Positions 54,551 to 63,924 of a stretch of 64,000 bases of DNA are shown piece after piece (within the stretch, counting starts at the first letter, position 1; each line of letters starts with the position of its first letter). Under the pieces are notes generated by a model, which saw only the letters and a list, made by a program, of their open reading frames with translations, did no database searches and had not been told where the DNA came from. The DNA comes from Marinobacter xestospongiae (GTDB lineage Bacteria; Pseudomonadota; Gammaproteobacteria; Pseudomonadales; Oleiphilaceae), in the NCBI RefSeq assembly GCF_023156385.1, contig NZ_JAKZAK010000009.1, forward strand, positions 109,603 to 173,602, given 5' to 3'. The position numbers and the translations under genes were made by a program.

Positions 54551-55620
54551 GCCCGCGTCTGCAGGCACAACTGCACCATCAGCGGCCGGACTTTACCCTG
54601 GAGGTGGATCTGGATCTGCCCGGCCAGGGAGTGACCGTGCTGTTCGGGCCCTCGGGGTGCGGCAAAACCACCCTGTTGCGCTGCCTCGCCGGATTGGAGT
54701 CCGCCCGCGGCCACATTACCGTGGCCGGCGAGACCTGGCTTGATGACCGAGTCCAGCGGCCGGTGCACCAACGCCCCCTGGCCTACGTGTTCCAGGAAGC
54801 CAGTCTGTTTCCTCATCTGTCGGTGACCGGCAACCTGCACTACGGCTACCGCCGCACCCCCCGTCGTCTGCGACAAATCCACCCGCCCCAGGTGGAGGCC
54901 TGGCTGGGCCTGGAGACACTGCGCGAGCGCTTTCCCCACCAGCTCTCCGGCGGCCAGCGCCAGCGCGTCGCCATCGCCCGCGCCCTGCTCACCAGCCCGC
55001 AGCTGCTGCTGATGGACGAACCACTGTCGGCCCTCGACCAGGCCAGCAAGCAGGACATCCTGCCCTACCTGGAACGATTGCACCGGGAGCTGGCCATTCC
55101 GGTGCTGTACGTGACCCATTCCCCCGAGGAGATGGCGCGGCTGGCGGACCACCTGGTGGTCATGGCAGACGGCCGGGTGCGTGCCCAGGGCAGCCTGACC
55201 GAGCTGCTGCCGCGGCTGGACCTGCCGGTTACCTCCGCCCAGGAGGTAGGCGTGGTGATCGACGCCACACTCGCCGCGGAGGACGCCGACTGGCACCTGA
55301 GCCGGGCCGATTTCAACGGTGGCGCGCTGTGGCTGCCGACGCCCACCCGCCCCCTGGGCAGCCCGCTGCGGCTGCGGGTGCTGGCGCGGGACGTCAGCCT
55401 GGCGCGCCAGCCCCATCATGACCAGAGCATCCAGAACCTGCTGCCGGCCACCGTGGTGTCGGTGGACAGCGATCACCATCCGGCCATGGCGCTGGTGCGA
55501 CTAGCCCTGGCAGACACCCCGCTGCTGGCCCGCCTGACCCGCCGCGCCGCCGACCAGCTCAACCTGACTCCGGGCCAGCAGCTCTGGGCACAGGTCAAGT
55601 CCGTCGCCATCGTCGACTAG
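54547..55620 (+). CDS. modC: molybdate ABC transporter ATPase with TOBE domain
   Basis: A 357-residue protein from ATG 54547. The ATPase domain has Walker [14 protein letters not shown], signature [10 protein letters not shown], Walker [14 protein letters not shown], and H-loop VTHS. The C-terminal 100 residues form a TOBE/Mop domain ([17 protein letters not shown]) that can bind molybdate, so this is the only oxyanion-sensing domain in the operon. An earlier in-frame start lies within modB and is rejected. Confidence 0.93.
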   Translation: MSPRLQAQLHHQRPDFTLEVDLDLPGQGVTVLFGPSGCGKTTLLRCLAGLESARGHITVAGETWLDDRVQRPVHQRPLAYVFQEASLFPHLSVTGNLHYGYRRTPRRLRQIHPPQVEAWLGLETLRERFPHQLSGGQRQRVAIARALLTSPQLLLMDEPLSALDQASKQDILPYLERLHRELAIPVLYVTHSPEEMARLADHLVVMADGRVRAQGSLTELLPRLDLPVTSAQEVGVVIDATLAAEDADWHLSRADFNGGALWLPTPTRPLGSPLRLRVLARDVSLARQPHHDQSIQNLLPATVVSVDSDHHPAMALVRLALADTPLLARLTRRAADQLNLTPGQQLWAQVKSVAIVD

Positions 55621-55658
55621 AGTCCGGTCTGGCTTATTCCTTAGCCAGACCGGACTCT
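55619..55658. terminator. strong hairpin after modC
   Basis: Perfect 16-base arms AGAGTCCGGTCTGGCT and AGCCAGACCGGACTCT flank an 8-base loop, overlapping the modC stop codon. No long T tract follows, so it may act as an mRNA-end stabiliser or bidirectional barrier rather than a classic terminator. Confidence 0.65.
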
Positions 55659-55747
55659 ACGATTGGCCTCTTTCTCCGTAACCGGTGAACTGGCCCACGG
55701 GCTACCATGCCCGCCCGCTGACCGACCCTATCAACGACGGAGCCACC

Positions 55748-56650
55748 ATGACCCGCATCCCCACCCGTGACCATCACTCTCTCTACGTTCGCGAACTGGG
55801 CCGGGGGCCAACGGTGGTGTTGTTGCATGGATTCGGCATGGACAGCCGTCACTGGCTGCCACTGGTGTTGCCCCTGGCCCACCGCTACCGCTTCGTGATG
55901 CCGGATCTGCGGGGCTTTGGCCGGTCGTCACGGCTGAGCTGCAGCGAGGATTGCGTGGCCAGCAGCCACGCTCATGACCTGCAGGCGGTGCTGGCGCATT
56001 ATGGCCAGGGCAAGGCGCTGCGGGTTGGCGGTATCTCCCTGGGCGCCACCACGGTGTTGCGATACATGGAGTTGTACGGCGATGAGCGTCTCAGCCACTA
56101 CCTGCACATCGATCAGGCGCCCCGGGTCTCCCACGGACCCGACTGGCCCTGGGGACTGTTCGGCGCCGACGGCCCGGAGCTGATGGCAAGCTGGCAACCC
56201 ACGCTGGAATTTCTTGCCGGGGCGGACCCGAACCAGCGCTTCGACACCTTTCCCGACGCCGAGAAGGCCCGCTTCTACAACCATCTGGGCGCCTTCCTGG
56301 CCAAGGCCATGAGCCGGCCCTGGATGCAATGGGGAGCCCGGCAACTGGCCCAATGGCCCGCCGCCGCCCACCGGCTGGTACCGGTGGATAACTGGTATAC
56401 CCTGTACCAGCACCTGCGGGCCTACGCCGAGCGGGACTACAACTTCCTGCCACTGCTGCCGTCGTTGCAGGTGCCCACCACCATCATCACCGGCCGTCGC
56501 TCAGCCATGTACCCCTGGCAGGGCCAGGCGCAGATGCAGCAACGGATGGCCAACGCCCGTCTGGTGATATTTGAGAACAGTGGTCATGTCCCTATACTGG
56601 ACCAGCCCCTGCGCTTTGTGCTGGAACTGGACCGGGCCTTTCGCGACTGA
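55748..56650 (+). CDS. alpha/beta hydrolase
   Basis: A 300-residue protein (ATG 55748). It has the oxyanion loop VVLLHGFGMDSRHWL, PDLRGFGRSS, nucleophile Ser in VGGISLGATT and the terminal His in FENSGHVPILDQP. This is the pattern of haloperoxidase/carboxylesterase-type hydrolases. It is followed by a DUF938 gene. Substrate unknown. Confidence 0.8.
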   Translation: MTRIPTRDHHSLYVRELGRGPTVVLLHGFGMDSRHWLPLVLPLAHRYRFVMPDLRGFGRSSRLSCSEDCVASSHAHDLQAVLAHYGQGKALRVGGISLGATTVLRYMELYGDERLSHYLHIDQAPRVSHGPDWPWGLFGADGPELMASWQPTLEFLAGADPNQRFDTFPDAEKARFYNHLGAFLAKAMSRPWMQWGARQLAQWPAAAHRLVPVDNWYTLYQHLRAYAERDYNFLPLLPSLQVPTTIITGRRSAMYPWQGQAQMQQRMANARLVIFENSGHVPILDQPLRFVLELDRAFRD

Positions 56651-56720
56651 CGCAGCAGACGCCGCCAGCCAGGCCGGTGCCGTTCGGGGCCCCATCCGTC
56701 ACCGCTGAGAGACTCCGGAC

Positions 56721-57338
56721 ATGTCCGACAAACCCTATTCCCAGGCCTGTGAGAACAACAAGGCGCCGATCCTCGCGCAACTGACGCAGTGGCTGCCCGA
56801 CCGGGGCCGGGTGCTGGAGATTGGCACCGGTACCGGCCAGCACGCCGTCCACTTCGCCGCCGCCCTGCCCGACCTGATCTGGCAACCCAGCGATCATCCG
56901 GACAACGCCGGGTTGTGCCGGCCCTGGCTGCAGGAGGCCGGGCTGGACAACCTTGCCGAGCCAGTCGCGCTGGACGTGGGCCGCCGCCCCTGGACGATTC
57001 CCCGACCGATCGCCGCGGCGTACTCCGCCAACACCGCCCACATCATGGCCTGGCCGGAAGTGGAAGCGATGTTTGCGGGGGTTGCGGAGCTGCTGCCGCA
57101 AGCCGGAGTGTTTTGCCTTTATGGCCCCTTCAACTACCAGGGCCGCTATACCAGCGACAGTAACCGGCAGTTTGATGAGCACCTGAGAGCGCGCCAGGCC
57201 AGCATGGGGATTCGGGATCTGGACGACCTGGTCGCCCTGGGGCATCGGGTGGGGCTGGTGCTGGAAGAGGATGCCGCCATGCCCGCCAACAACCGACTGC
57301 TACTCTGGCGGCGGGATGGGATATCCGGGGACCGCTAA
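56721..57338 (+). CDS. DUF938 SAM-dependent methyltransferase-like protein
   Basis: A 205-residue protein with the SAM-binding glycine motif LEIGTGTGQHAVHFA, and the DUF938 landmarks QPSDHPDN, AYSANTAHIMAWPEVEAMF and LYGPFNYQGRYTSDSN. Members are predicted methyltransferases without an established substrate. It runs toward the convergent DUF2780 gene. Confidence 0.85.
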   Translation: MSDKPYSQACENNKAPILAQLTQWLPDRGRVLEIGTGTGQHAVHFAAALPDLIWQPSDHPDNAGLCRPWLQEAGLDNLAEPVALDVGRRPWTIPRPIAAAYSANTAHIMAWPEVEAMFAGVAELLPQAGVFCLYGPFNYQGRYTSDSNRQFDEHLRARQASMGIRDLDDLVALGHRVGLVLEEDAAMPANNRLLLWRRDGISGDR

Positions 57339-57367
57339 CCGGCGGCCCCGAGAGGAAGATGGAACGT

Positions 57368-57874
57368 TCAGCCGGCGCTGGGCGTCCACAAACTGCCCAG
57401 CTGGCCCAGCAACTCCGAGCCTACGCCCTGGTTGCCGAGAAAGCCCAGCACGATGGGCACGAACTGCTGCACCATGCCCGCGTCCAGCCCCATGGCGCCA
57501 AAAGCCTTCTGCACACCATCGAGGGACGAGATGTTGGACAGCAGCGCACCGGTCAGGCTGCCATCGCCGCCCTTGCCCAGCAATCCGGAAAGCCCGGACA
57601 CTTCGCTGGTTACGCCGTTCATGGTGCTTTCACCAAGCTGGTTCTGGGCCATTCGCAACAGCGCGCCGGTGCCGCCAACGGCCTGGGTTTCGGTCACACC
57701 CAGCTGGTCCTGCAGCTGGCCAATCAGGCTTTGGGCCTCACCGCTGACTTCGGCGGCGGTAGACAGCGCCTGGGCGCCGCTGGACATGGCTTCTTCCAGG
57801 TCCAGAGCGCCGGCGGTGGGTGCCAGCAGATAGAAACTCGATACGAGCAGAAATCGTTTGAGGATAGAACTCAT
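57368..57874 (-). CDS. DUF2780 family secreted protein
   Basis: A 168-residue protein from ATG 57874 (MSSILKRFLLVSSF) with a signal peptide ending near TAGA. The mature part matches DUF2780: LIGQLQDQLGVTETQAVGGT, LLGKGG, and AFGAMGLDAGMVQQFVPIVL. Function of the family is unknown. The frame upstream of this ATG has no support. Confidence 0.8.
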   Translation of the reverse strand: MSSILKRFLLVSSFYLLAPTAGALDLEEAMSSGAQALSTAAEVSGEAQSLIGQLQDQLGVTETQAVGGTGALLRMAQNQLGESTMNGVTSEVSGLSGLLGKGGDGSLTGALLSNISSLDGVQKAFGAMGLDAGMVQQFVPIVLGFLGNQGVGSELLGQLGSLWTPSAG

Positions 57875-58032
57875 TGGGGCTCCCTGTGGTGGGTCAGCGA
57901 GGGCAGCCTGGCAGCGGCGCCCTTTGCGCAAGAATTGGGATACCCACTATATGGGGACAAAGCGCCAGAATCGCAAGCGCCGACGGGTTAACAATCCGCA
58001 ATCAGCGCCTGCCGCGGCGAACGGCCAACCCG

Positions 58033-58674
58033 CTAGCGGGTGCCGTACACCACCATAGTCTTGCCTTTCACCTGCACCAGCCCCTGGTCTTCCAGGGTCT
58101 TCAGAACCCGGCCCACCATCTCCCGGGAGCAGCCCACGATGCGGCCGATCTCCTGGCGGGTGATCTTGATCTGCATGCCATCCGGGTGGGTCATGGCATC
58201 CGGCTCCTTGCACAGGTCGAGCAGGGTCCGCGCCACCCGGCCGGTGACATCCAGAAACGCCAGGTCACCCACCTTGCGGGTGGTCTGACGCAGGCGGGTC
58301 GCCATCTGCTCACCAATGAAGTAGAGCACCCGCGGGTCCTGCTGGGCGATTTCACGGAACTTGGTGTAGCTGATCTCCGCCACTTCGCACTCGCTCTTGG
58401 CTTTGACCCAGGCGCTGCGGGAGTCCATGTTGTCGAACAACCCCATTTCGCCGAAGAAATCTCCCGCGTTGAGGTAGGCCATGATCATCTCGCGACCGTC
58501 GTCATCCTCGATGATGACGGTGACCGATCCCTTGACGATGTAGAACAGCGAATCGCTCTTGTCACCGGCATAGATGATGGTGCTTTTTGCTGGATAGCGC
58601 CTGCGATGGCACTGTGAAAGGAAGTAGTCCAGGTGTTTGGTCTTCTGCTCAACCGGCTTGACGATAGTGGCCAT
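58033..58674 (-). CDS. vfr: cAMP receptor protein, Vfr/Crp-type
   Basis: A 213-residue regulator with the cyclic-nucleotide pocket [20 protein letters not shown] (Glu, Arg and Ser contacts present) and the Crp helix-turn-helix [20 protein letters not shown]. High similarity to Pseudomonas Vfr is evident from memory of that sequence. The start is uncertain: AAGGAGG lies only one base before ATG 58686 and 13 bases before ATG 58674. It is divergent to the OsmC gene, the conserved vfr-osmC-speD neighbourhood. Confidence 0.92.
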   Translation of the reverse strand: MATIVKPVEQKTKHLDYFLSQCHRRRYPAKSTIIYAGDKSDSLFYIVKGSVTVIIEDDDGREMIMAYLNAGDFFGEMGLFDNMDSRSAWVKAKSECEVAEISYTKFREIAQQDPRVLYFIGEQMATRLRQTTRKVGDLAFLDVTGRVARTLLDLCKEPDAMTHPDGMQIKITRQEIGRIVGCSREMVGRVLKTLEDQGLVQVKGKTMVVYGTR

Positions 58675-59141
58675 AGCGTGAGTCATGCCTCCTTAATACT
58701 GGCGGGTCCCGGCGTTGTTGTTAATACCCTGCTTTCCGTGCGGGTTTAAAGGCAGAGCACCTGACGCCCTGGGCGACCCGGTGATCCTGCCGAACGGTTA
58801 TGTGTCATTGCTGCCACGGGAAGGGCCACGCGTCACGTGTAGGACGGCGATCTGTCGCCGTTGACTGTTCTCCCCCGAGCCGCATTCGCCCGCCCCTGAC
58901 GGGGCGCTCAGCGCCGCGGCTGTCCCGGCACTCTTTTTGGCGCCTTGGCGGGAAACTTATAACAAGATGGTCATGGATCGGCAACCGACGATCGTCAGTT
59001 TCATGACACCGCGTCATTAAAGGGCATGGTTTTGACACCCACCCTGCCCGTGCCTGGCCTCACGGGGATGTGCTAGCATCCCAGCTCTTTAGCCCGGTCC
59101 TGCCTGCGGCCGGCTTACCCCCAGCAACTGGAGATCCGCGG
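58675..59141. other. 467-bp divergent control region, vfr/osmC-like
   Basis: No gene is supported. It holds a GC-rich stretch with the GCGCTCAGCGCCGCGG palindromic cluster near 58903-58918 and the A+T-rich TTATAACAAGATGG near 58956. Near 59070, TGTGCTAGCAT resembles an extended -10 of the kind used by stress sigma factor RpoS, 70 bases before the OsmC start. TTGACA at 59033-59038 is present but too far from that -10. Confidence 0.5.
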
Positions 59142-59564
59142 ATGAAAGCAACCATCGACTGGACCGGCAACGCCAGCTTCAAGGCCACCAGTGGCAGTGG
59201 CCACAGCGTGCAGATGGACGGACCACCGGACCACGGCGGCGAGAACCTCGGACCACGGCCGATGGAAATGCTGCTGATGGGCCTGGGCGGCTGTTCCTCT
59301 TTTGACGTCATGAGCATCCTGCAGAAAAGCCGCCAGGAGGTCACCGACTGCCGCGCCGAACTGGAGGCGGAACGGGCCGACGCGGTGCCGTCGGTATTCA
59401 CCCGCATTCACCTGCACTTTGTGGTCACCGGGCGGGGTCTCAAGGAGAACCTGGTGAAGCGGGCGGTCAGCCTGTCCGCAGAGAAATACTGCTCGGCGTC
59501 GATCATGCTGGAACAGGCCGGTGTCGAGATCAGCCACAGCTACGAAATCCAGCCCGCCGACTGA
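59142..59564 (+). CDS. OsmC/YhfA-family thiol peroxidase-like protein
   Basis: A 140-residue protein from ATG 59142 (GGAG in the leader). It has the two catalytic-type cysteines of the family: Cys51 in GLGGCSSFDVMSIL and Cys117 in AEKYCSASIML. OsmC-fold proteins detoxify organic hydroperoxides. It corresponds to the gene between vfr and speD in Pseudomonas. A terminator follows. Confidence 0.9.
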   Translation: MKATIDWTGNASFKATSGSGHSVQMDGPPDHGGENLGPRPMEMLLMGLGGCSSFDVMSILQKSRQEVTDCRAELEAERADAVPSVFTRIHLHFVVTGRGLKENLVKRAVSLSAEKYCSASIMLEQAGVEISHSYEIQPAD

Positions 59565-59583
59565 CCTTCCCGGTGCCTGAAAG

Positions 59584-59604
59584 GCCCTGCTGCCAGGGCT
59601 TTTC
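59584..59604 (+). terminator. intrinsic terminator after the OsmC gene
   Basis: GCCCTG-CTGC-CAGGGC followed by TTTT lies 20 bases after the stop. It ends the short transcript before speD. Confidence 0.7.
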
Positions 59605-59808
59605 CGGCCAGCCTCCGGCAGCCCGTCATGGGGCTGCTAAAATGTTGCCCCAGACTCTATCCAACGCCTGACCCGGTGTGCATAATACGCACCCTTCACC
59701 GCCGGTCTGCGCAAAAGGTGATCAACCGGGTCAGTGATCGGTGGCGGCCTAGGCGACGTGCAAATGCGCGTCCTAATCATTCATCTCCAAACGTTGGGGA
59801 GGCTGAAC

Positions 59809-60600
59809 GTGGAAACCAAACTCCAGCTGCACGGTTTCAACAACCTGACCAAATCCTTAAGTTTCAACATCTACGACATCTGTTACGCGCAGACCGAAGA
59901 GCAACGTCAGGCCTACATCGAGTACATCGACGAGATGTACAACGCCGAGCGGCTGACCCAGATCCTGTCGGATGTGGTCAAGATCATCGGCGCCACTATC
60001 CTCAACGTCGCCCGCCAGGATTACGAGCCCCACGGCGCGTCCGTCACCATGCTGATCGCCGAGCACGAAATCACCGGTGACGAGAGCTACAACGAGGAGT
60101 CCCCCGGACCGCTGCCGGATGCCATTGTTGCTCACCTGGACAAGAGCCACGTCACCGTACACACCTATCCGGAAAGCCACCCCCACGAGGGCATCAGCAC
60201 CTTCCGCGCCGACATCGACGTCTCCACTTGCGGACTGATCTCGCCACTGAAAGTGCTCAACTACCTGATCCACAGCTTCGATTCGGATGTGGTAACGGTG
60301 GATTACCGGGTTCGGGGCTTTACCCGCGATGTTGATGGCACCAAGCATTACATCGACCACGACATCAACTCGATCCAGAACTACCTGAGCGAGGACACCC
60401 AGAACGCCTACCAGATGATTGACGTCAACGTGTATCAGGAGAACCTGTTCCACACCAAGATGATGCTCAAGGAGTTCGATCTGGATAACTACGTGTTCGG
60501 CGTCAACGCCAGTGACCTGGACCCGGCAGAAGCCCGCTCTATCGAAGAGCGCCTGAAGCGGGAAATGCTGGAGATTTTCTACTCCCGCAACGTGGAATAA
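59809..60600 (+). CDS. speD: S-adenosylmethionine decarboxylase proenzyme
   Basis: A 263-residue proenzyme that makes decarboxylated SAM for spermidine synthesis. The start is GTG 59809 with GGGGAGG six bases upstream, giving [18 protein letters not shown] as in E. coli SpeD; longer frames are rejected. Self-cleavage before Ser113 ([15 protein letters not shown]) forms the pyruvoyl cofactor. [17 protein letters not shown] and [16 protein letters not shown] are diagnostic. It is intact and full length. Confidence 0.95.
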   Translation: METKLQLHGFNNLTKSLSFNIYDICYAQTEEQRQAYIEYIDEMYNAERLTQILSDVVKIIGATILNVARQDYEPHGASVTMLIAEHEITGDESYNEESPGPLPDAIVAHLDKSHVTVHTYPESHPHEGISTFRADIDVSTCGLISPLKVLNYLIHSFDSDVVTVDYRVRGFTRDVDGTKHYIDHDINSIQNYLSEDTQNAYQMIDVNVYQENLFHTKMMLKEFDLDNYVFGVNASDLDPAEARSIEERLKREMLEIFYSRNVE

Positions 60601-60608
60601 CCGCGCAG

Positions 60609-60650
60609 GACGGTGGTGTCGCATCGCTGCCACCGTCCATCAGTTTTTTT
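60609..60650 (+). terminator. intrinsic terminator of speD
   Basis: Arms GACGGTGG (60609-60616) and CCACCGTC (60630-60637) are followed by CATCAG and seven T. It lies directly after the speD stop. Confidence 0.85.
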
Positions 60651-60746
60651 GATCGTTCCTTCCAAATCTCTCCGTTTTCTTCCCTGGCCGTTTCTCCGTT
60701 TAATACTCCCATACTCTGAACCAACTGATATGGGGAACAGAACGCC

Positions 60747-61349
60747 ATGAAGAACATCCTTGTGATCACCGCCAGTATTTTTGGTCAAAACGGACAGTCC
60801 TCCCAACTGGTCAATCAGACCCTGGACAAACTGACCCGCCAGCATCCCGACGCCACCGTCACCATTCGCGACCTGGCGAAGAATCCGGTCCCGCACCTGG
60901 ATGCCGAGCGTTTTGGCGCCTTCCTGGCTGCCCAGGATGAGCCAACCGCCGATCAGGCGGACGTCCTGGCATTTTCTGACGCGCTGATTGAGGAGTTGAA
61001 GCAGGCCGACGCGGTGATTCTCGGGGTGCCGATGTACAACTTTGGTGTGCCGTCGGTGCTGAAGGCCTACTTTGACCACATTGCCCGCGCCGGCATCACC
61101 TTCCGTTACACCGAGAATGGTCCGGTGGGTCTACTGGCAGACCGCCCGGTATATGTACTCGCGGCCCGCGGCGGCATCTACGCCGGTACCGCCAACGACA
61201 GCCAGACCCCGTTCCTGCGCTCGTTCCTGGGCTTTCTGGGCCTGACCAGCGTGGAGTTCGTCTACGCCGAGGGCCTGAACATGGGCGACGACCAGAAGAC
61301 CAGCGCCCTGGACCAGGCAGGCACCGAAATCGACGCCCTCTCAGCCTGA
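60747..61349 (+). CDS. azoR: FMN-dependent NADH:quinone/azo oxidoreductase
   Basis: A 200-residue flavodoxin-fold protein. Landmarks are SIFGQNGQSSQLVNQ (FMN phosphate site), VPMYNFGVPSVLKAYFDHIA, GPVGLLADRPVYVLAARGG and LGFLGLTSVEFVYAEG. AzoR proteins reduce quinones and azo compounds and help against thiol and quinone stress. It is 33 bases upstream of the pirin gene, likely one operon. Confidence 0.93.
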   Translation: MKNILVITASIFGQNGQSSQLVNQTLDKLTRQHPDATVTIRDLAKNPVPHLDAERFGAFLAAQDEPTADQADVLAFSDALIEELKQADAVILGVPMYNFGVPSVLKAYFDHIARAGITFRYTENGPVGLLADRPVYVLAARGGIYAGTANDSQTPFLRSFLGFLGLTSVEFVYAEGLNMGDDQKTSALDQAGTEIDALSA

Positions 61350-61382
61350 GGGTCATCAGACGGCACACTTGGGAGGCCGATC

Positions 61383-62228
61383 ATGACCGCACGCACCATC
61401 AAACAGCAGATTGCCGCTCTGGCGACCTCCGACGGCGCCGGGGTACGCATCAAGCGTTCCCTGGGCCAGAGTCAGGCGGTGCGCATGGACCCGTTCCTGA
61501 TGCTGGACGAGTTCGGCTCGGAGCAGGCAGCGGACTACATCGCTGGCTTTCCGGCGCATCCGCACCGGGGCTTCGAGACGGTCACCTACATGCTCGAGGG
61601 CCACATGCTGCATGAGGACCACCTGGGCAACCGCGGCAACTTGCAGACCGGTGGCGTGCAGTGGATGACCGCCGGTCGCGGCATCATCCACTCGGAGATG
61701 CCGCAGCAGGAAGAAGGCCTGATGCGGGGGTTCCAGCTCTGGCTCAATCTGCCCGCCGCCGAGAAAATGAAACCAGCGGGCTACCGCGACATTCAGGCGA
61801 ACGAGATTCCGTCAGTGCAGCTGCCCGGCGGCACCGTCAAACTGATTGCCGGCAGCCTGACCCTGACAGGCGAGCGCCATCAGGGCGCGGTGGTCGGCGG
61901 CAGCACCTGCCCGCTGTACCTGGATCTGACACTGGAACCCAACGGCAACCTCACCCTGCCGGTTGAACTGGCACTGAATGCCATGGTGTACCTTTACCAG
62001 GGCCAGGCTTCGGTGGCCGGAGAGGCTCTGCAGACCAGCGCCGCCAGCCTTCTGACAGAGGGCGACCAGTTGACGGTCAGCGCCAGCGGCGACGGAGCCA
62101 GAGTACTGCTGATCGCCGGCAAACCCATCGGCGAGCCCATCGTGCAGTACGGCCCGTTCGTGATGAACAGCCGTGAGGAGATCGAGCAGGCATTACAGGA
62201 TTACCGCAATGGCCAGCTTACTGCCTGA
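61383..62228 (+). CDS. pirin-family protein (YhhW-like)
   Basis: A 281-residue bicupin with GGAGG before the start. The N-terminal cupin has the metal-binding pattern PAHPHRGFETVTYMLEG, HEDHLGN and RGIIHSEMP; the C-terminal cupin begins near CPLYLDLTLEP. YhhW and related pirins have quercetinase activity in E. coli. Co-location with azoR suggests a redox or aromatic-stress operon. Confidence 0.9.
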   Translation: MTARTIKQQIAALATSDGAGVRIKRSLGQSQAVRMDPFLMLDEFGSEQAADYIAGFPAHPHRGFETVTYMLEGHMLHEDHLGNRGNLQTGGVQWMTAGRGIIHSEMPQQEEGLMRGFQLWLNLPAAEKMKPAGYRDIQANEIPSVQLPGGTVKLIAGSLTLTGERHQGAVVGGSTCPLYLDLTLEPNGNLTLPVELALNAMVYLYQGQASVAGEALQTSAASLLTEGDQLTVSASGDGARVLLIAGKPIGEPIVQYGPFVMNSREEIEQALQDYRNGQLTA

Positions 62229-62243
62229 GCCGTCACAGCCCGC

Positions 62244-62266
62244 CCCCTTGGCCGCCAGGCCAGGGG
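62244..62266 (+). terminator. hairpin after the pirin gene
   Basis: CCCCTTGGCC-GCCA-GGCCAGGGG forms a strong stem with one bulge. The following GTTCTCTCG has a poor T tract. The rest of the 270-base gap to the next gene is A+T-rich with the CCAGCGATCGCTGG palindrome at 62406-62419 and no evident gene. Confidence 0.5.
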
Positions 62267-62498
62267 TTCTCTCGATCGTCTTACCCAGCTCTTTTGGCTA
62301 GCGCCTTGCGTGGTTTTTTGGCACATCAGGCAATGGCGAACTTATAAGTACTGTTCTAATCTTTGTATTGCCTATTTATAGTGGTTGGGCCACGCCTGAG
62401 TCTTCCAGCGATCGCTGGAGCCGATATGCCCTTTCTTCGAACACTCAAGAATCACTCCGGGCACTTATAAAGCACAAGTCAATGAGAGAGAGCGACGT

Positions 62499-63089
62499 AT
62501 GACAGTGACGATTAAGCGCAATACCCTGCTGCTGACCGGCCTGCTGGCGGGCGGCATCCTGACAGGCTGCATTGATAGCGGAGTCGATGACTCAGAAAGC
62601 TACGATGACTCAAATGGCCCACAAACCTCTGCCGGTGGTTCCTGTGACAGCTTCACCGATATCGTAAGTTCATCTGAACGTGCCGAGGCAAACAGTTGCG
62701 GCACTCAGGTCAGCGCCTACTATGCCCAAGCGGACTCGGCCCTGAGCGCCTCCATTGCCCACTGTCAGCAGGGCCATTCCGAAGGAGCAAACAATTTTTA
62801 TGACGAGTATCTGATGGTTGTTGACCTGGGACGAGACGTGAAGGCGGAACTCTGCGGAGGCAGCACTGGTGGCGGCTTCGAAGACCCAAGCCCGACCGAG
62901 TATTTCAATCTCTGCACCAAAAGCACCGCGCTGAGTGGCCGGATTCACTACCAGACCTCCTGCTATGGACCCTTTCAGCAATTCACCAATACCTGTGAGT
63001 CATCAAGCTACAGTTACCTGAGTAACTACTCCTCCCGAGATGCCTGCACAGCCGCGGCCCAGAATTGGCTGGACCGTATGACCAACTGA
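62499..63089 (+). CDS. cysteine-rich lipoprotein, unrecognised
   Basis: A 196-residue protein with GAGAGAG before the start, a lipoprotein signal (LLLTGLLAGGILTGC) and lipid Cys24. The mature part is acidic with eight further Cys (patterns GGSCDSFTD, NSCGTQ, AHCQQGH, AELCGG, NLCTKS, SCYGPF, TCESSS, ACTAAAQ), suggesting four disulfides. I recognise no family. It is followed by an envelope-type gene of unknown function. Confidence 0.7.
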   Translation: MTVTIKRNTLLLTGLLAGGILTGCIDSGVDDSESYDDSNGPQTSAGGSCDSFTDIVSSSERAEANSCGTQVSAYYAQADSALSASIAHCQQGHSEGANNFYDEYLMVVDLGRDVKAELCGGSTGGGFEDPSPTEYFNLCTKSTALSGRIHYQTSCYGPFQQFTNTCESSSYSYLSNYSSRDACTAAAQNWLDRMTN

Positions 63090-63103
63090 TCGGTTTATTG
63101 TAA

Positions 63104-63907
63104 ATGCTGACGATCAGATCGATGGGTCTGGCAACCTTGCTGCTCGCAGCCTTGACCTTCTGGCTCATGCCATCCCATGAGCCAGAAGGCAGTGTCTCGG
63201 TGCAGGCTCCATCCTCGTTACTGTCGCCGCCCCCCGCCAACGATCCACCACCGGTGTCAGAGCCAATAAATGTGGCGGCAGACAGCCACCATGAAACCGT
63301 GATCGCTCAACCACAGCCTCCGGATCGCCCCAGGGATTTGGCTGACATTGATTACCGCCCTCTACTTGCCCAAGGCAAAATCAGTAAATCGGAACTGGCG
63401 ATGGTTTTATCTTCGCTTAACGATGCCCAGTTGCGCCGATTTCTCCTGAACAACACTCACCTGACTACCAACGACTTCCTCGGTTACCGGAACCCCGCCA
63501 AAGCTGCACGAACGCTGGTCGAGCGCTGGCTGAACACCACGGAATCGTTCCGTCGGGATGAGGTGGAACTGCTGTTTGGCACCAAGAGCACGATTGGGAA
63601 CAACCGGCTGGCGGTGCAGTCGGAATTTTCCAGCGAGATGCCCCAGCTCTATACCTATTACAAGGTTCCCGACAACTACTCGAAACAGTTCGTCTTTCTG
63701 AAATGGACCAACACCACCAACGGCACCCTGTGGACACTGGATAAACAGCCACTGACCGGAACCGCCCCTGAAATCCAGCAGGCTTGGCTGCGGTACACCC
63801 ATGGCTGGCCGCCAGGTCGGTATCAAGTGGAACTGATCAGCGCAGAAGAAGGTCTCGACGTGCTGGCCTCCCAATCCTTCGAGGTGACCGAGCCTGAAAC
63901 CCAGTGA
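63104..63907 (+). CDS. membrane-anchored periplasmic protein, unrecognised
   Basis: A 267-residue protein with an N-terminal hydrophobic anchor (MGLATLLLAALTFWLM), a proline-rich linker (residues 35-85) and a C-terminal region with a beta-rich ending (GRYQVELISAEEGLDVLASQ), possibly Ig-like. The start may be ATG 63104 or 63122; neither has a good site. It follows the Cys-rich lipoprotein gene by 14 bases and may be its partner. No family is recognised. Confidence 0.65.
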   Translation: MLTIRSMGLATLLLAALTFWLMPSHEPEGSVSVQAPSSLLSPPPANDPPPVSEPINVAADSHHETVIAQPQPPDRPRDLADIDYRPLLAQGKISKSELAMVLSSLNDAQLRRFLLNNTHLTTNDFLGYRNPAKAARTLVERWLNTTESFRRDEVELLFGTKSTIGNNRLAVQSEFSSEMPQLYTYYKVPDNYSKQFVFLKWTNTTNGTLWTLDKQPLTGTAPEIQQAWLRYTHGWPPGRYQVELISAEEGLDVLASQSFEVTEPETQ

Positions 63908-63924
63908 CGAGAATTGGAGAACCA

